NCBI RefSeq assembly: GCF_011059185.1
Contig: NZ_JAALFE010000023.1
Coordinates: forward strand, 1 to 50,371
DNA length: 50,371 nucleotides
Direction of reading: 5' to 3'
Origin: Paragemmobacter kunshanensis
GTDB lineage: Bacteria > Pseudomonadota > Alphaproteobacteria > Rhodobacterales > Rhodobacteraceae
The position numbers and the translations under genes are program-made. Positions 23,492 to 31,188 of this stretch are shown here, piece after piece (within the stretch, counting starts at the first letter, position 1; each line of letters begins with the position of its first letter). Under the pieces are notes generated by a model that was given only the letters and a program-made list of their open reading frames with translations, was not told the origin of the DNA and did no database searches.

Positions 23492-24742
23492 ATGCCAGCA
23501 CCCGGGGAGAACCTCAGGATCAATTCCGCGCGGCTGTGGGACAGCCTTGAAGAGATGGCGTTGATCGGGCCGGGCGTGGCAGGCGGCTGCAACCGGCAGA
23601 CCCTGACGGATGCCGACAGCGAGGGGCGGCATCTGTTCCAGCGCTGGTGCGAGGCGGCGGGGATGACCATGGGCGTGGATACCATGGGCAACATGTTCGC
23701 GACGCGGGCGGGGACGGACCCGGAGGCCCTGCCGGTTTACATGGGATCGCATCTGGATACGCAGCCGACGGGCGGGAAATATGACGGTGTCCTCGGTGTG
23801 CTGGGCGCGCTGGAGGTGGTGCGGACGATGAACGATCTGGGGGTCAAGACGCGCCGCCCCATCGTGGTGACGAACTGGACGAATGAGGAGGGGGCGCGGT
23901 TCGCGCCTGCGATGCTGGCCTCGGGCGTGTTCGCGGGGATCCATACCGAGGAATATGCGAAGGGGCGGCGGGACCTTGAGGGCAAGGTCTTTGGCGAGGA
24001 ACTGGCGCGCATCGGCTGGGTAGGGGATGAGAAGGTCGGCGCGCGGAAGATGCATGCGATGCTGGAGCTGCATATCGAGCAGGGGCCGATATTGGAGGCC
24101 GAGGGGAAGACGATCGGCGTCGTGACCCACGGGCAGGGGCTGTGGTGGCTGGAGATCACGCTGACGGGGAAGGATGCGCATACCGGGTCCACGCCCATGC
24201 ATATGCGGGTCAATGCGGGGCTGGGCATGGCGCGGATCACCGAGCGCGTGCATCAGATCGCGATGAGCCATCAGCCGAACGCCGTGGGCGCGGTGGGGCA
24301 GGTGAAGGTTTTCCCGAACAGCCGCAACGTGATTCCGGGGAAGGTGGTCTTCACGGTGGATATCCGCAGCCCTGAGCAGGGGAAGCTGGATGCGATGAAG
24401 GCGGAGGTGATCCGCGCGGCGCAGGCTGTGGCGAAGGAGCTGGGTCTGGGCTGCGAGATCGAGGATGTGGGGCATTTCGATCCCGTGACCTTCGATCCCG
24501 GTCTGGTGGGCGTGGTGCGGGGCGCGGCCGAGCGGTTGGGGTATTCGCATATGGATATCGTTTCCGGCGCGGGGCATGACGCCTGCTGGATCAACCGCGT
24601 GGCGCCGACGGTGATGGTGATGTGTCCCTGCGTGGACGGGCTGAGCCATAACGAGGCGGAGGCGATCAGCCCGGAATGGGCGGCGGCGGGGACGGATGTT
24701 CTGCTGCATGCGGCGCTTGAGGTGGCGGAGGTGGTTTCCTGA
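23492..24742 (+). CDS. N-carbamoyl-beta-alanine amidohydrolase (beta-ureidopropionase), M20 family
   Basis: A 416-residue zinc amidohydrolase catalysing the last step of the reductive pyrimidine pathway, N-carbamoyl-beta-alanine to beta-alanine, CO2 and ammonia. Metal and catalytic motifs are visible: GSHLDTQPTGGKYDGVLGV, TNEEGARFAPAM, MLELHIEQGP and SGAGHDACW. The length is typical of hyuC/amaB/pydC proteins. I chose the ATG at 23492 (GGGAGAG upstream); the frame starting at 23375 would put coding sequence over the operators. It is followed by dihydropyrimidinase 89 bases downstream. Confidence 0.92.
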   Translation: MPAPGENLRINSARLWDSLEEMALIGPGVAGGCNRQTLTDADSEGRHLFQRWCEAAGMTMGVDTMGNMFATRAGTDPEALPVYMGSHLDTQPTGGKYDGVLGVLGALEVVRTMNDLGVKTRRPIVVTNWTNEEGARFAPAMLASGVFAGIHTEEYAKGRRDLEGKVFGEELARIGWVGDEKVGARKMHAMLELHIEQGPILEAEGKTIGVVTHGQGLWWLEITLTGKDAHTGSTPMHMRVNAGLGMARITERVHQIAMSHQPNAVGAVGQVKVFPNSRNVIPGKVVFTVDIRSPEQGKLDAMKAEVIRAAQAVAKELGLGCEIEDVGHFDPVTFDPGLVGVVRGAAERLGYSHMDIVSGAGHDACWINRVAPTVMVMCPCVDGLSHNEAEAISPEWAAAGTDVLLHAALEVAEVVS

Positions 24743-24747
24743 TGGAA

Positions 24748-24802
24748 CCCCCGGGGGTTTTGCACCCCCGGACCCCCGCAGGATATTTGGGAACAGATGA
24801 AG
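24748..24802 (+). repeat. GC hairpin plus variant of the dispersed TATTTGGG motif
   Basis: CCGGGGG-TTTTGCA-CCCCCGG (24751-24771) is followed by GGATATTTGGGAACAG then ATGAAG (24780-24802), a variant of the motif found exactly at three other sites. It lies between the ureidopropionase and dihydropyrimidinase genes and ends 29 bases before the latter's ATG. Confidence 0.75.
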
Positions 24803-24831
24803 CCTGAGGGTTTCGAGAGGGAGAGAAGCGG

Positions 24832-26286
24832 ATGAGCGCCACCATCATCAAGAACGGCACTGTTGTGACGGCGGACCTGTCCTACAAGGCGGATGTGCGG
24901 ATCGAGGGGGGGAAGATCACCGAGATCGGCGCGAACCTGACGGGTGGGACGGTGCTGGATGCGACGGGCTGCTATGTGATGCCGGGGGGGATCGACCCGC
25001 ATACGCATCTGGAGATGCCCTTCATGGGCACCTATTCGGCGGATGATTTCGAGAGCGGGACGCGCGCCGCGCTGTCGGGCGGGACGACGATGGTCGTGGA
25101 TTTCGTGCTGCCGGGGCAGGGGCAGGGGCTGATGGATGCCGCGCAGATGTGGCACAACAAGTCGGGTCGCGCGAATTGCGACTATTCCTACCACATGGCC
25201 GTGACATGGTGGGGCGAGAAGGTCTGGGAGGGCATGGCAGACAGCGTGAAGGCGGGGATCACCTCCTTCAAGCATTTCATGGCCTATAAGGGCGCGCTGA
25301 TGGTGAATGATGACGAGCTGTTCTCGTCCTTCCGCCGGGTGGGTGATCTGGGCGGGCTGGCCATGGTCCATGCCGAGAATGGCGATGTGGTGGCGGAGCT
25401 GACGGCGAAGCTGCTGGCCGAGGGGAATACCGGGCCGGAGGGGCATGCCTATTCCCGGCCCCCGCAGGTGGAGGGGGAGGCGACGAACCGCGCGATCATG
25501 ATTGCCGACATGGCGGGGGTGCCGCTCTATGTCGTCCACGTGTCCTGCGAGGATGCGCATGAGGCGATCCGGCGGGCGCGGCAGGCGGGCAAGCGGGTCT
25601 GGGGCGAGCCGCTGATCCAGCACCTGACGCTGGATGAGAGCGAGTATTTCCATCCCGATTGGGACCATGCCGCGCGGCGCGTGATGAGCCCGCCCTTCCG
25701 CAACAAGGAGCATCAGGCGAGCCTTTGGGCGGGGCTGATGTCGGGGTCGCTGTCCTGTGTCGCGACGGATCATTGCGCCTTCACGACCGAGCAGAAGCGG
25801 TTTGGCGTCGGGAATTTCGCCAAGATCCCGAACGGGACGGGCGGGTTGGAGGATCGTCTGCCGATGCTCTGGACGCATGGGGTGGGGACGGGGCGGTTGA
25901 CGCCGAACGAATTCGTGGCGGTGACCTCCACCAATATCGCGAAGATCCTGAACCTGTACCCGAAGAAGGGCGCGGTGCTGGTGGGGGCGGATGCGGACCT
26001 TGTCGTGCTGGACCCGGAAAAGGAGAAGGTGATTTCCGCCAGCACCCAGCAGTCGGCGATCGATTACAACGTGTTCGAGGGCCACAAGGTGAAGGGTCTG
26101 CCGCGTTTCGTGCTGACGCGGGGGCAGGTTGCCGTGAATGACGGGGCGGTGCAGACGCAGGAGGGCCACGGGAAATTCGTGGGTCGCGAGGCGCGGCCTG
26201 CGGTGAACCGGGCGCTGAGCCAGTGGAAGGACCTGACCGCGCCGCGCCCGGTGGTGCGGACGGGCATTCCGGCGACGGGTGTGTGA
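24832..26286 (+). CDS. hydA: Dihydropyrimidinase
   Basis: A 484-residue cyclic amidohydrolase that opens dihydrouracil or dihydrothymine to N-carbamoyl-beta-amino acids. Visible active-site elements are GIDPHTHLEMPF (first metal histidines), the carbamylated-lysine segment SFKHFMAYKGALMV, MVHAENGDVV, YVVHVSCEDAHEA and ATDHCAFTTEQK (late Asp). The length matches the family. A purine-rich ribosome-binding site (GAGAGGGAGAG) precedes the ATG. With PreTA and the ureidopropionase it completes the three-step pathway in one region. Confidence 0.95.
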   Translation: MSATIIKNGTVVTADLSYKADVRIEGGKITEIGANLTGGTVLDATGCYVMPGGIDPHTHLEMPFMGTYSADDFESGTRAALSGGTTMVVDFVLPGQGQGLMDAAQMWHNKSGRANCDYSYHMAVTWWGEKVWEGMADSVKAGITSFKHFMAYKGALMVNDDELFSSFRRVGDLGGLAMVHAENGDVVAELTAKLLAEGNTGPEGHAYSRPPQVEGEATNRAIMIADMAGVPLYVVHVSCEDAHEAIRRARQAGKRVWGEPLIQHLTLDESEYFHPDWDHAARRVMSPPFRNKEHQASLWAGLMSGSLSCVATDHCAFTTEQKRFGVGNFAKIPNGTGGLEDRLPMLWTHGVGTGRLTPNEFVAVTSTNIAKILNLYPKKGAVLVGADADLVVLDPEKEKVISASTQQSAIDYNVFEGHKVKGLPRFVLTRGQVAVNDGAVQTQEGHGKFVGREARPAVNRALSQWKDLTAPRPVVRTGIPATGV

Positions 26287-26297
26287 GGGATGGGGGT

Positions 26298-26714
26298 CTA
26301 AGGGACCAGATGCTCCAGTTCCGGCAGCAGAACCACGCTTTCCTGTTCGTGCGGGTCGGTCCGTGCGATGACGGCGCGTGCGGGGGTGCTGCCGGGGTTG
26401 AAGGGCAGGTGGGGCATGTCGGCGGGGATGTAGAGAAGATCGCCGGCCGCCAGTTCCATGCGGTGTTCGAGAGCGTCGCCCCAGAACATCGAGGCGATCC
26501 CGTCGAGCATGAAGATGGCGGTTTCGTGGGTGGCGTGCTTGTGCGCCCTGGCGCGGCCCCCCGGCGGGATCGTCAGCAGGTGCATGCAGATGGCCTGCGC
26601 GCCGGTGGTTTCGCGGGCGATGCCTTCGAAATAGCTGAACCCCTGCTTGCCGTCATAGCTGTGGTCGGCCGAGGGGCGGAGTTTGTGGCAGGCGGGACGG
26701 GGGGCACTGGTCAT
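26298..26714 (-). CDS. Cupin domain-containing protein
   Basis: A 138-residue single-cupin protein. The two cupin motifs are ARAHKHATHETAIFMLDG and ELAAGDLLYIPADMPHLPFN, giving the histidines and Glu of a metal site. The ATG at 26714 has GGAG nine bases upstream and is preferred to the ATG at 26729. It converges with the dihydropyrimidinase (11 bases between stops). Location in the pyrimidine region hints at a link with beta-alanine or malonate-semialdehyde chemistry, but nothing in the sequence proves it. Confidence 0.82.
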   Translation of the reverse strand: MTSAPRPACHKLRPSADHSYDGKQGFSYFEGIARETTGAQAICMHLLTIPPGGRARAHKHATHETAIFMLDGIASMFWGDALEHRMELAAGDLLYIPADMPHLPFNPGSTPARAVIARTDPHEQESVVLLPELEHLVP

Positions 26715-26770
26715 CGTGGAACGCTCCATTCATGGTCTGGGCGGAGCATGGCATGGCGCGGGGGCCTGCG

Positions 26771-26890
26771 TCAGCCGTCTTCTTCGGCGGGCGAGGGGTC
26801 CGGTTGCGGGGCGAAGGTGAGGACGGGGATGGCGAAGAGGTTGTCTTCCAGATCCTCGGGCATGGGGGCGAAGGCGAGCGTGCCGGGCAT
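26771..26890 (-). CDS. Possible 39-residue acidic small protein
   Basis: A short frame from the ATG at 26890 to the TGA at 26771 encodes MPGTLAFAPMPEDLEDNLFA, then IPVLTFAPQPDPSPAEEDG. It is acidic and proline-rich with no recognised domain and only a weak ribosome-binding site. It is kept because it fills the gap between the cupin and the divergent ABC operon and its composition does not look like random antisense Arg/His/Pro sequence. Confidence 0.3.
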   Translation of the reverse strand: MPGTLAFAPMPEDLEDNLFAIPVLTFAPQPDPSPAEEDG

Positions 26891-26986
26891 CGGGATGGGG
26901 CCTTTCTTCGGGGGATGCGGGCAGGATGCCCGCAGGCTGCGACGGTTTGATGACGGTGCGCGCGGACGCGCCGGGAACGGGTGGGA

Positions 26987-27787
26987 ATGAAGGATACGTT
27001 GAACGCAGACGCGCCGGTGATCGAGGCCAAGGGGTTGAACCTGACCTTCGAGACGGGGGACGGGCCCGTGCATGCCCTGCGGGATGTGAACCTGTCGGTG
27101 GAGCGGGGGGAGTTCGTCAGTTTCATCGGGCCGTCGGGCTGTGGCAAGACCACCTTCCTGCGCTGCGTGGCGGCGCTGGAGCATCCGACGGGCGGAAGCC
27201 TGACGGTGAATGGCATGACCCCGGACGAGGCACGGCGGCGGCGCGCCTATGGCTATGTCTTTCAGGCGGCGGGGCTTTATCCCTGGCGGACGATTGCGGG
27301 GAACATTGCGCTGCCGCTGGAGATCATGGGGTTTTCCAAGGCCGAGCAGGCGGAGCGGATCGAGCGGGTGCTGGATCTGGTGGAGTTGAAGGGGTTCGGG
27401 AAGAAGTTCCCCTGGCAGCTTTCGGGGGGGATGCAGCAGCGGGCCTCGATTGCCCGGGCGCTGGCCTTTGATGCCGATATCCTCTTGATGGACGAGCCCT
27501 TTGGCGCGCTGGACGAAATCGTGCGGGACAGGCTGAACGAGGAGTTGCTGAAGCTTTGGGCGGCGACGGGGAAGACCATCGGCTTTGTCACCCATTCGAT
27601 CCCCGAGGCCGTGTATCTTTCGACGAAGATCGTGGTGATGTCGCCCCGTCCGGGGCGGATCACGGATGTGATCGACTCGCCTTTGCCGAAGGAGCGGCCG
27701 CTCGACATCCGCGACTCGGCTGCGTTCATCGAGATCGCGCATCGGGTGCGGGACGGGTTGCGGGCGGGGCATGGCGATGAGGTATGA
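26987..27787 (+). CDS. NitT/TauT-type ABC importer ATP-binding protein
   Basis: A 266-residue ATPase of the nitrate/taurine/thiamine-precursor class: Walker A GPSGCGKTT, Q loop YVFQAAGLYPWRTI, signature LSGGMQQR, Walker B ILLMDEPFGALDE, and a switch His in FVTHSIPEAVYLS. The ATG at 26987 is used (GGGTGGGA upstream), with a GTG two codons before it as an alternative. It starts a transport operon, ATPase - small EamA-like protein - permease - permease - binding protein, all on the plus strand. Confidence 0.9.
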   Translation: MKDTLNADAPVIEAKGLNLTFETGDGPVHALRDVNLSVERGEFVSFIGPSGCGKTTFLRCVAALEHPTGGSLTVNGMTPDEARRRRAYGYVFQAAGLYPWRTIAGNIALPLEIMGFSKAEQAERIERVLDLVELKGFGKKFPWQLSGGMQQRASIARALAFDADILLMDEPFGALDEIVRDRLNEELLKLWAATGKTIGFVTHSIPEAVYLSTKIVVMSPRPGRITDVIDSPLPKERPLDIRDSAAFIEIAHRVRDGLRAGHGDEV

Positions 27788-27885
27788 TCCCCTGTCAGCC
27801 GGGGGCACCCCCTCCCCGACCCTCCCCCGTGCCGGGGGAGGGAGTCTGCGCTGCGCGGGCGGCGCGCGGGTGGGCCGCGGTGCAA

Positions 27886-27909
27886 TTGGGTATTTGGGCC
27901 AAGATGAAG
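27886..27909 (+). repeat. Dispersed intergenic motif GGGTATTTGGGCCAAG, copy 2
   Basis: Identical over 24 bases to the copies at 3491 and 31105. It ends 13 bases before the ATG of the small EamA-like gene, inside the ABC transport operon, and is in the same orientation as the genes. Confidence 0.85.
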
Positions 27910-27922
27910 CCGGGGGGCGGGC

Positions 27923-28258
27923 ATGAGCGCGGGGCTGATGCTGTGGCTTTCGGGCGCGATGGCGGCCTTCATCGCGGCGAATTCCGTGCTGCGGGCCTAT
28001 GCGGGGTCGGGGGCATGGCCGACGCTGGCGCTGGCTTTGGGCTGTTTTCTGGTGGGCAACCTGATGATGGTGCGGCTGATGCGGGAGAGCGGGCTGGCGC
28101 TGGCGGTTTCGATTTCTTCGGTGGTGCAACTGGTGGCGCTCGCACTGATCGGGGTCTTGTGGTTCGGCGAGCGGCTGACGGGATTGCAGGCGGCGGGCGT
28201 GGTGCTGGGGATCGTGGCCGTGGCGATGATCGCCTGGCCGCAGGGAGCGCGGGGATGA
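27923..28258 (+). CDS. Small EamA/SMR-like four-helix membrane protein
   Basis: A 111-residue protein with four hydrophobic helices and an SMR/EamA-like C-terminus (VQLVALALIGVLWFGERLTGLQAAGVVLGIVAVAMIAW), where the conserved Glu lies in GERLT. Small multidrug-resistance proteins and half-size DMT transporters have this size. It is inserted between the ATPase and first permease of the ABC operon and overlaps that permease by ATGA, so it is probably co-produced with the importer. The cargo is unknown. Confidence 0.75.
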   Translation: MSAGLMLWLSGAMAAFIAANSVLRAYAGSGAWPTLALALGCFLVGNLMMVRLMRESGLALAVSISSVVQLVALALIGVLWFGERLTGLQAAGVVLGIVAVAMIAWPQGARG

Positions 28259-29142
28259 AGGGGAAGGCGATACCCGTTCTGATCGTGCTGGGGATCATCC
28301 TTGTGATCTGGTATCTCTGCACGGTCTGGATGAATGCCGCCTGGGTCTACGATCAGGCCGGGCGCACGGGGCGGACGGTCGGGTTTGGCGAATTGGTGCA
28401 GGCCACCATGGTGCAGGAGCGGCCGATGCTGCCTGCGCCGCATCAGGTGGCAGCGGCGCTGTGGGACGGGATCGCAGGGCAGGCGGTGACCAGCAAGCGG
28501 AGCCTCGTCTATCATGGCTGGGTGACGATGGAGGCGACGCTGGCGGGCTTCGCGCTGGGGATCGTGCTGGGTGTCTCGCTCGCCGTGGGGATCGTCTATT
28601 TCCGGGTGATGGAGGCGACCGTCATGCCCTGGGCGGTGATCAGCCAGACCATTCCCATCGTGGCCTTGGCGCCGATGATCGTGGTGCTGTCGAATACGCT
28701 TTCGCTGGGTGAGGCGCTGGGGCTGGAGAACCGGCTGGTGTCGAAGACGATCATTTCGGCTTATCTCAGCTTCTTTCCGGTGCTGGTGGGCATGGTGAAG
28801 GGGTTGCGCAGCCCCGATGCGATGCAGGTGGACCAGTTGGCGACCTGGAATGCGAGCGGGTGGCAGAGTTTCAAATACCTGCGGCTGCCGTCGTCGATGC
28901 CCTATTTCTTTGCCAGCCTGAAGGTCGCCATTGCGGCGGCCCTGGTGGGGGCCATCGTGGGCGAGTTGCCGACCGGGGCGGTGGAAGGGCTGGGCGCACG
29001 GATGCTGGTGGCGAGCCAGTTCGGGCAGCCCCTGCTGATGTGGGCATCGCTCTTTGCTGCCGCTTTGGTCGCGGGGATGCTGATCCTTGGGGTCGGTGCC
29101 ATCCAGCGGGCGGCGGATCGGGCGATGGGGGTGCGGCCATGA
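28255..29142 (+). CDS. NitT/TauT-type ABC importer permease, first
   Basis: A 295-residue permease. It has one N-terminal helix (IPVLIVLGIILVIWYLC), a periplasmic stretch ending MLPAPHQVAAALWDG, then a BPD transmembrane domain with five or six helices and the EAA loop (DQLATWNASGWQSFKYLRLPSSMPYFF). ATGA overlaps couple it to the genes on both sides. Together with 29139-29984 it would form a heterodimeric channel. Confidence 0.87.
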   Translation: MKGKAIPVLIVLGIILVIWYLCTVWMNAAWVYDQAGRTGRTVGFGELVQATMVQERPMLPAPHQVAAALWDGIAGQAVTSKRSLVYHGWVTMEATLAGFALGIVLGVSLAVGIVYFRVMEATVMPWAVISQTIPIVALAPMIVVLSNTLSLGEALGLENRLVSKTIISAYLSFFPVLVGMVKGLRSPDAMQVDQLATWNASGWQSFKYLRLPSSMPYFFASLKVAIAAALVGAIVGELPTGAVEGLGARMLVASQFGQPLLMWASLFAAALVAGMLILGVGAIQRAADRAMGVRP

Positions 29143-29984
29143 GCGGGCTGTGGTTGGCCATCGTCTTCTGGATCGCGGCCTGGGGCGCGAATGTCTGGAT
29201 TGCGCGGCGGGCGCGGGGGCGGTTGGCGGGGATGGTGCCGCCGGTGCTGTTCGGGCTGGCGGTGCTGGTGCTGTGGGAGGGGGCGGTGCGGGCCTTTGCC
29301 GTGCCGGAGGTGATCCTGCCCGCGCCGAGTGTGGTGGTGGCGGCGATCGGCGCGAATCTTGGCACGCTTTGGGGCGATTTCGTGCAGACCATCGTGAAGG
29401 GGGCCTTTTCGGGCTATGCGATGGGCTGCGGCGCGGCGCTGGTGGTGGCGGTGCTGGTGGACCGGTCGCCCGTGCTGACGCGGGGGCTGTTGCCGGTGGG
29501 GAATTTCGTGGCGGCGCTGCCCATCGTGGGCGTGGCGCCGATCATGGTGACCTGGTTCGGCTTTGGCTGGCAGTCGAAGGCGGCGGTGGTCTTTGCTATG
29601 GTCTTCTTCCCCGTACTGGTGAATGCGGTGGCGGGGCTGACGGCCGCCGACCGGATGCATCGCGACCTGATGCGCACCTATGCCGCCGGATACTGGACGA
29701 CGCTCTTCAAGCTGCGGCTGCCGAGTGCTGCGCCCTTCATCTTCAACGGGTTGAAGATTGCCACAACCCTGGCGGTCATCGGGGCCATCGTTGCGGAATT
29801 CTTCGGCTCTCCGACGCGGGGGATGGGGTTCCGCATCTCGACCGCTGTCGGATCGCTTGCACTGCCCATGGTCTGGGCGCAGATTTTCGTGGCAGCCCTT
29901 GCGGGCACGCTGTTCTACGGTTTCGTGGCCATGATCGAGAGACGGGTCACGTTCTGGCACCCCTCCCAGAGAGTGCGGGGATAA
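29139..29984 (+). CDS. NitT/TauT-type ABC importer permease, second
   Basis: A 281-residue permease with the conserved entry VPEVILPAPSVVVAAIG, a central PIVGVAPIMVTWFGFGWQSK and the EAA loop (DLMRTYAAGYWTTLFKLRLPSAAPFIFNGLK). It overlaps the first permease by ATGA. The binding protein follows 40 bases downstream. Confidence 0.87.
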   Translation: MSGLWLAIVFWIAAWGANVWIARRARGRLAGMVPPVLFGLAVLVLWEGAVRAFAVPEVILPAPSVVVAAIGANLGTLWGDFVQTIVKGAFSGYAMGCGAALVVAVLVDRSPVLTRGLLPVGNFVAALPIVGVAPIMVTWFGFGWQSKAAVVFAMVFFPVLVNAVAGLTAADRMHRDLMRTYAAGYWTTLFKLRLPSAAPFIFNGLKIATTLAVIGAIVAEFFGSPTRGMGFRISTAVGSLALPMVWAQIFVAALAGTLFYGFVAMIERRVTFWHPSQRVRG

Positions 29985-30024
29985 TGAAGAAACACATCCA
30001 ACTGGCGACATGGAGGTCGGAGAC

Positions 30025-31020
30025 ATGATGAAGGGTTTGATGGCGGGCGCGATGATGGCGCTGATGGCGGCGGGGGCCGCTTCGGCGCAGGACAGCGTGA
30101 AGCTGCAGTTGAAATGGGTGACGCAGGCGCAGTTCGCGGGCTATTACGTGGCCGAGGCGAAGGGGTTCTATGACGAGGAGAACCTTGACGTCACGATCCT
30201 GCCGGGCGGGCCGGATATCGCGCCGGAGCAGGTGATCGCGGGCGGTGGCGCGGATGTCATCACGACCTGGATGCCCGCAGCGCTTGCCGCGCGGGAGCGG
30301 GGGGTGCCGCTGGTCAACATCGCGCAGCCGTTCAAGAATCAGGGTCTGTCCTTTGTCTGCCGCAAGGATCAGGGGGTCGAGTCGACCGCCGACTTCCCCG
30401 GCAAGACGCTGGGCGTGTGGTTCTTCGGGAACGAATATCCGTTCTATGCCTGGATGGCGAAGCTGGGCCTTGCCACCGATGGCAGCGAGGGCGGCGTGAC
30501 CGTGCTGAAGCAGGCCTTCGACGTGGAGGCCCTGCTGAACGGGCAGGCGGCCTGCATCAGCGTGATGACCTATAACGAATATGGTCAGGTGCTGGATGCC
30601 GGGCTGACGCCGGATCAGCTGACGTTCTTCTCTTATGGCGAGCAGGGCGTGAAGGTGATGGAGGACGGGCTTTATGCGCTGGAAGAAAGCCTGAAGGACC
30701 CGGCCTTCGAGGACAAGATGGTGCGGTTTGTCCGCGCCTCGATGAAGGGCTGGAAATATGCCGAGGCGAACCCCGCCGAGGCGGCACAGATCGTGGTGGA
30801 TGCGGATCAGACCGGTCTGCAGACGCTTGAGCATCAGACCTACATGATGGGTGAGGTGGCCAAGCTGACCGCAGGGTCGAACGGGGCGCTGGATCCGGCC
30901 GATTTCAACGCGACGGTCGAGGCGCTGCTGGCGGCGGTGAGCCCGGAGAACCCGGCCATCACCAAGGCGCCGGATGCGGGGGCCTTTACTTCGGCGATCA
31001 CGGACAAGGCGCTGCAGTAA
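30025..31020 (+). CDS. NMT1/THI5-like ABC importer substrate-binding protein
   Basis: A 331-residue exported binding protein. The signal peptide is MMKGLMAGAMMALMAAGAASA. The mature part is NMT1/THI5-like: LQLKWVTQAQFAGYYVAEAKGFYDEENLDVTILPGGPDI, GADVITTWMPAALAARERG and GKTLGVWFFGNEYPFYAW. Relatives bind pyrimidines such as hydroxymethyl-aminopyrimidine. Next to complete uracil catabolism genes, a pyrimidine or dihydropyrimidine ligand is likely (inference). GGAGGT lies seven bases before the ATG at 30025. Confidence 0.88.
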   Translation: MMKGLMAGAMMALMAAGAASAQDSVKLQLKWVTQAQFAGYYVAEAKGFYDEENLDVTILPGGPDIAPEQVIAGGGADVITTWMPAALAARERGVPLVNIAQPFKNQGLSFVCRKDQGVESTADFPGKTLGVWFFGNEYPFYAWMAKLGLATDGSEGGVTVLKQAFDVEALLNGQAACISVMTYNEYGQVLDAGLTPDQLTFFSYGEQGVKVMEDGLYALEESLKDPAFEDKMVRFVRASMKGWKYAEANPAEAAQIVVDADQTGLQTLEHQTYMMGEVAKLTAGSNGALDPADFNATVEALLAAVSPENPAITKAPDAGAFTSAITDKALQ

Positions 31021-31042
31021 GCATCGCCGGACGGAAGGACGG

Positions 31043-31075
31043 GGCGCGCGCGGGGAGACCTGCGCGCGCCTTTTT
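31043..31075 (+). terminator. Strong intrinsic terminator after the ABC operon
   Basis: A 9-bp perfect stem GGCGCGCGC/GCGCGCGCC with a 10-base loop is followed by TTTTT at 31071-31075. It closes the ABC importer operon 22 bases after the binding-protein stop. Confidence 0.92.
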
Positions 31076-31104
31076 CATGCCGGGCGCTGGGGGAGATGGC
31101 GGAT

Positions 31105-31128
31105 TTGGGTATTTGGGCCAAGATGAAG
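31105..31128 (+). repeat. Dispersed intergenic motif GGGTATTTGGGCCAAG, copy 3
   Basis: Identical over 24 bases to the copies at 3491 and 27886. It lies between the terminator and the ScfR-type regulator gene, in the same orientation as both. Confidence 0.85.
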
Positions 31129-31133
31129 GGGCG

Positions 31134-31160
31134 GTTGTAAAGTTTTCCGGGCGTTGTAAA
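31134..31160 (+). promoter_or_regulatory. Direct repeats GTTGTAAA upstream of the ScfR-type gene
   Basis: GTTGTAAA occurs at 31134-31141 and 31153-31160, 19 bases apart start to start, ending 28 bases before the regulator's ATG. AT-rich repeats at this spacing in front of an XRE gene suggest an autoregulatory operator, but no published consensus is matched. Confidence 0.4.
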
Positions 31161-31188
31161 TCTGTGGGCCTTGCCAATGGGAGGGGCC

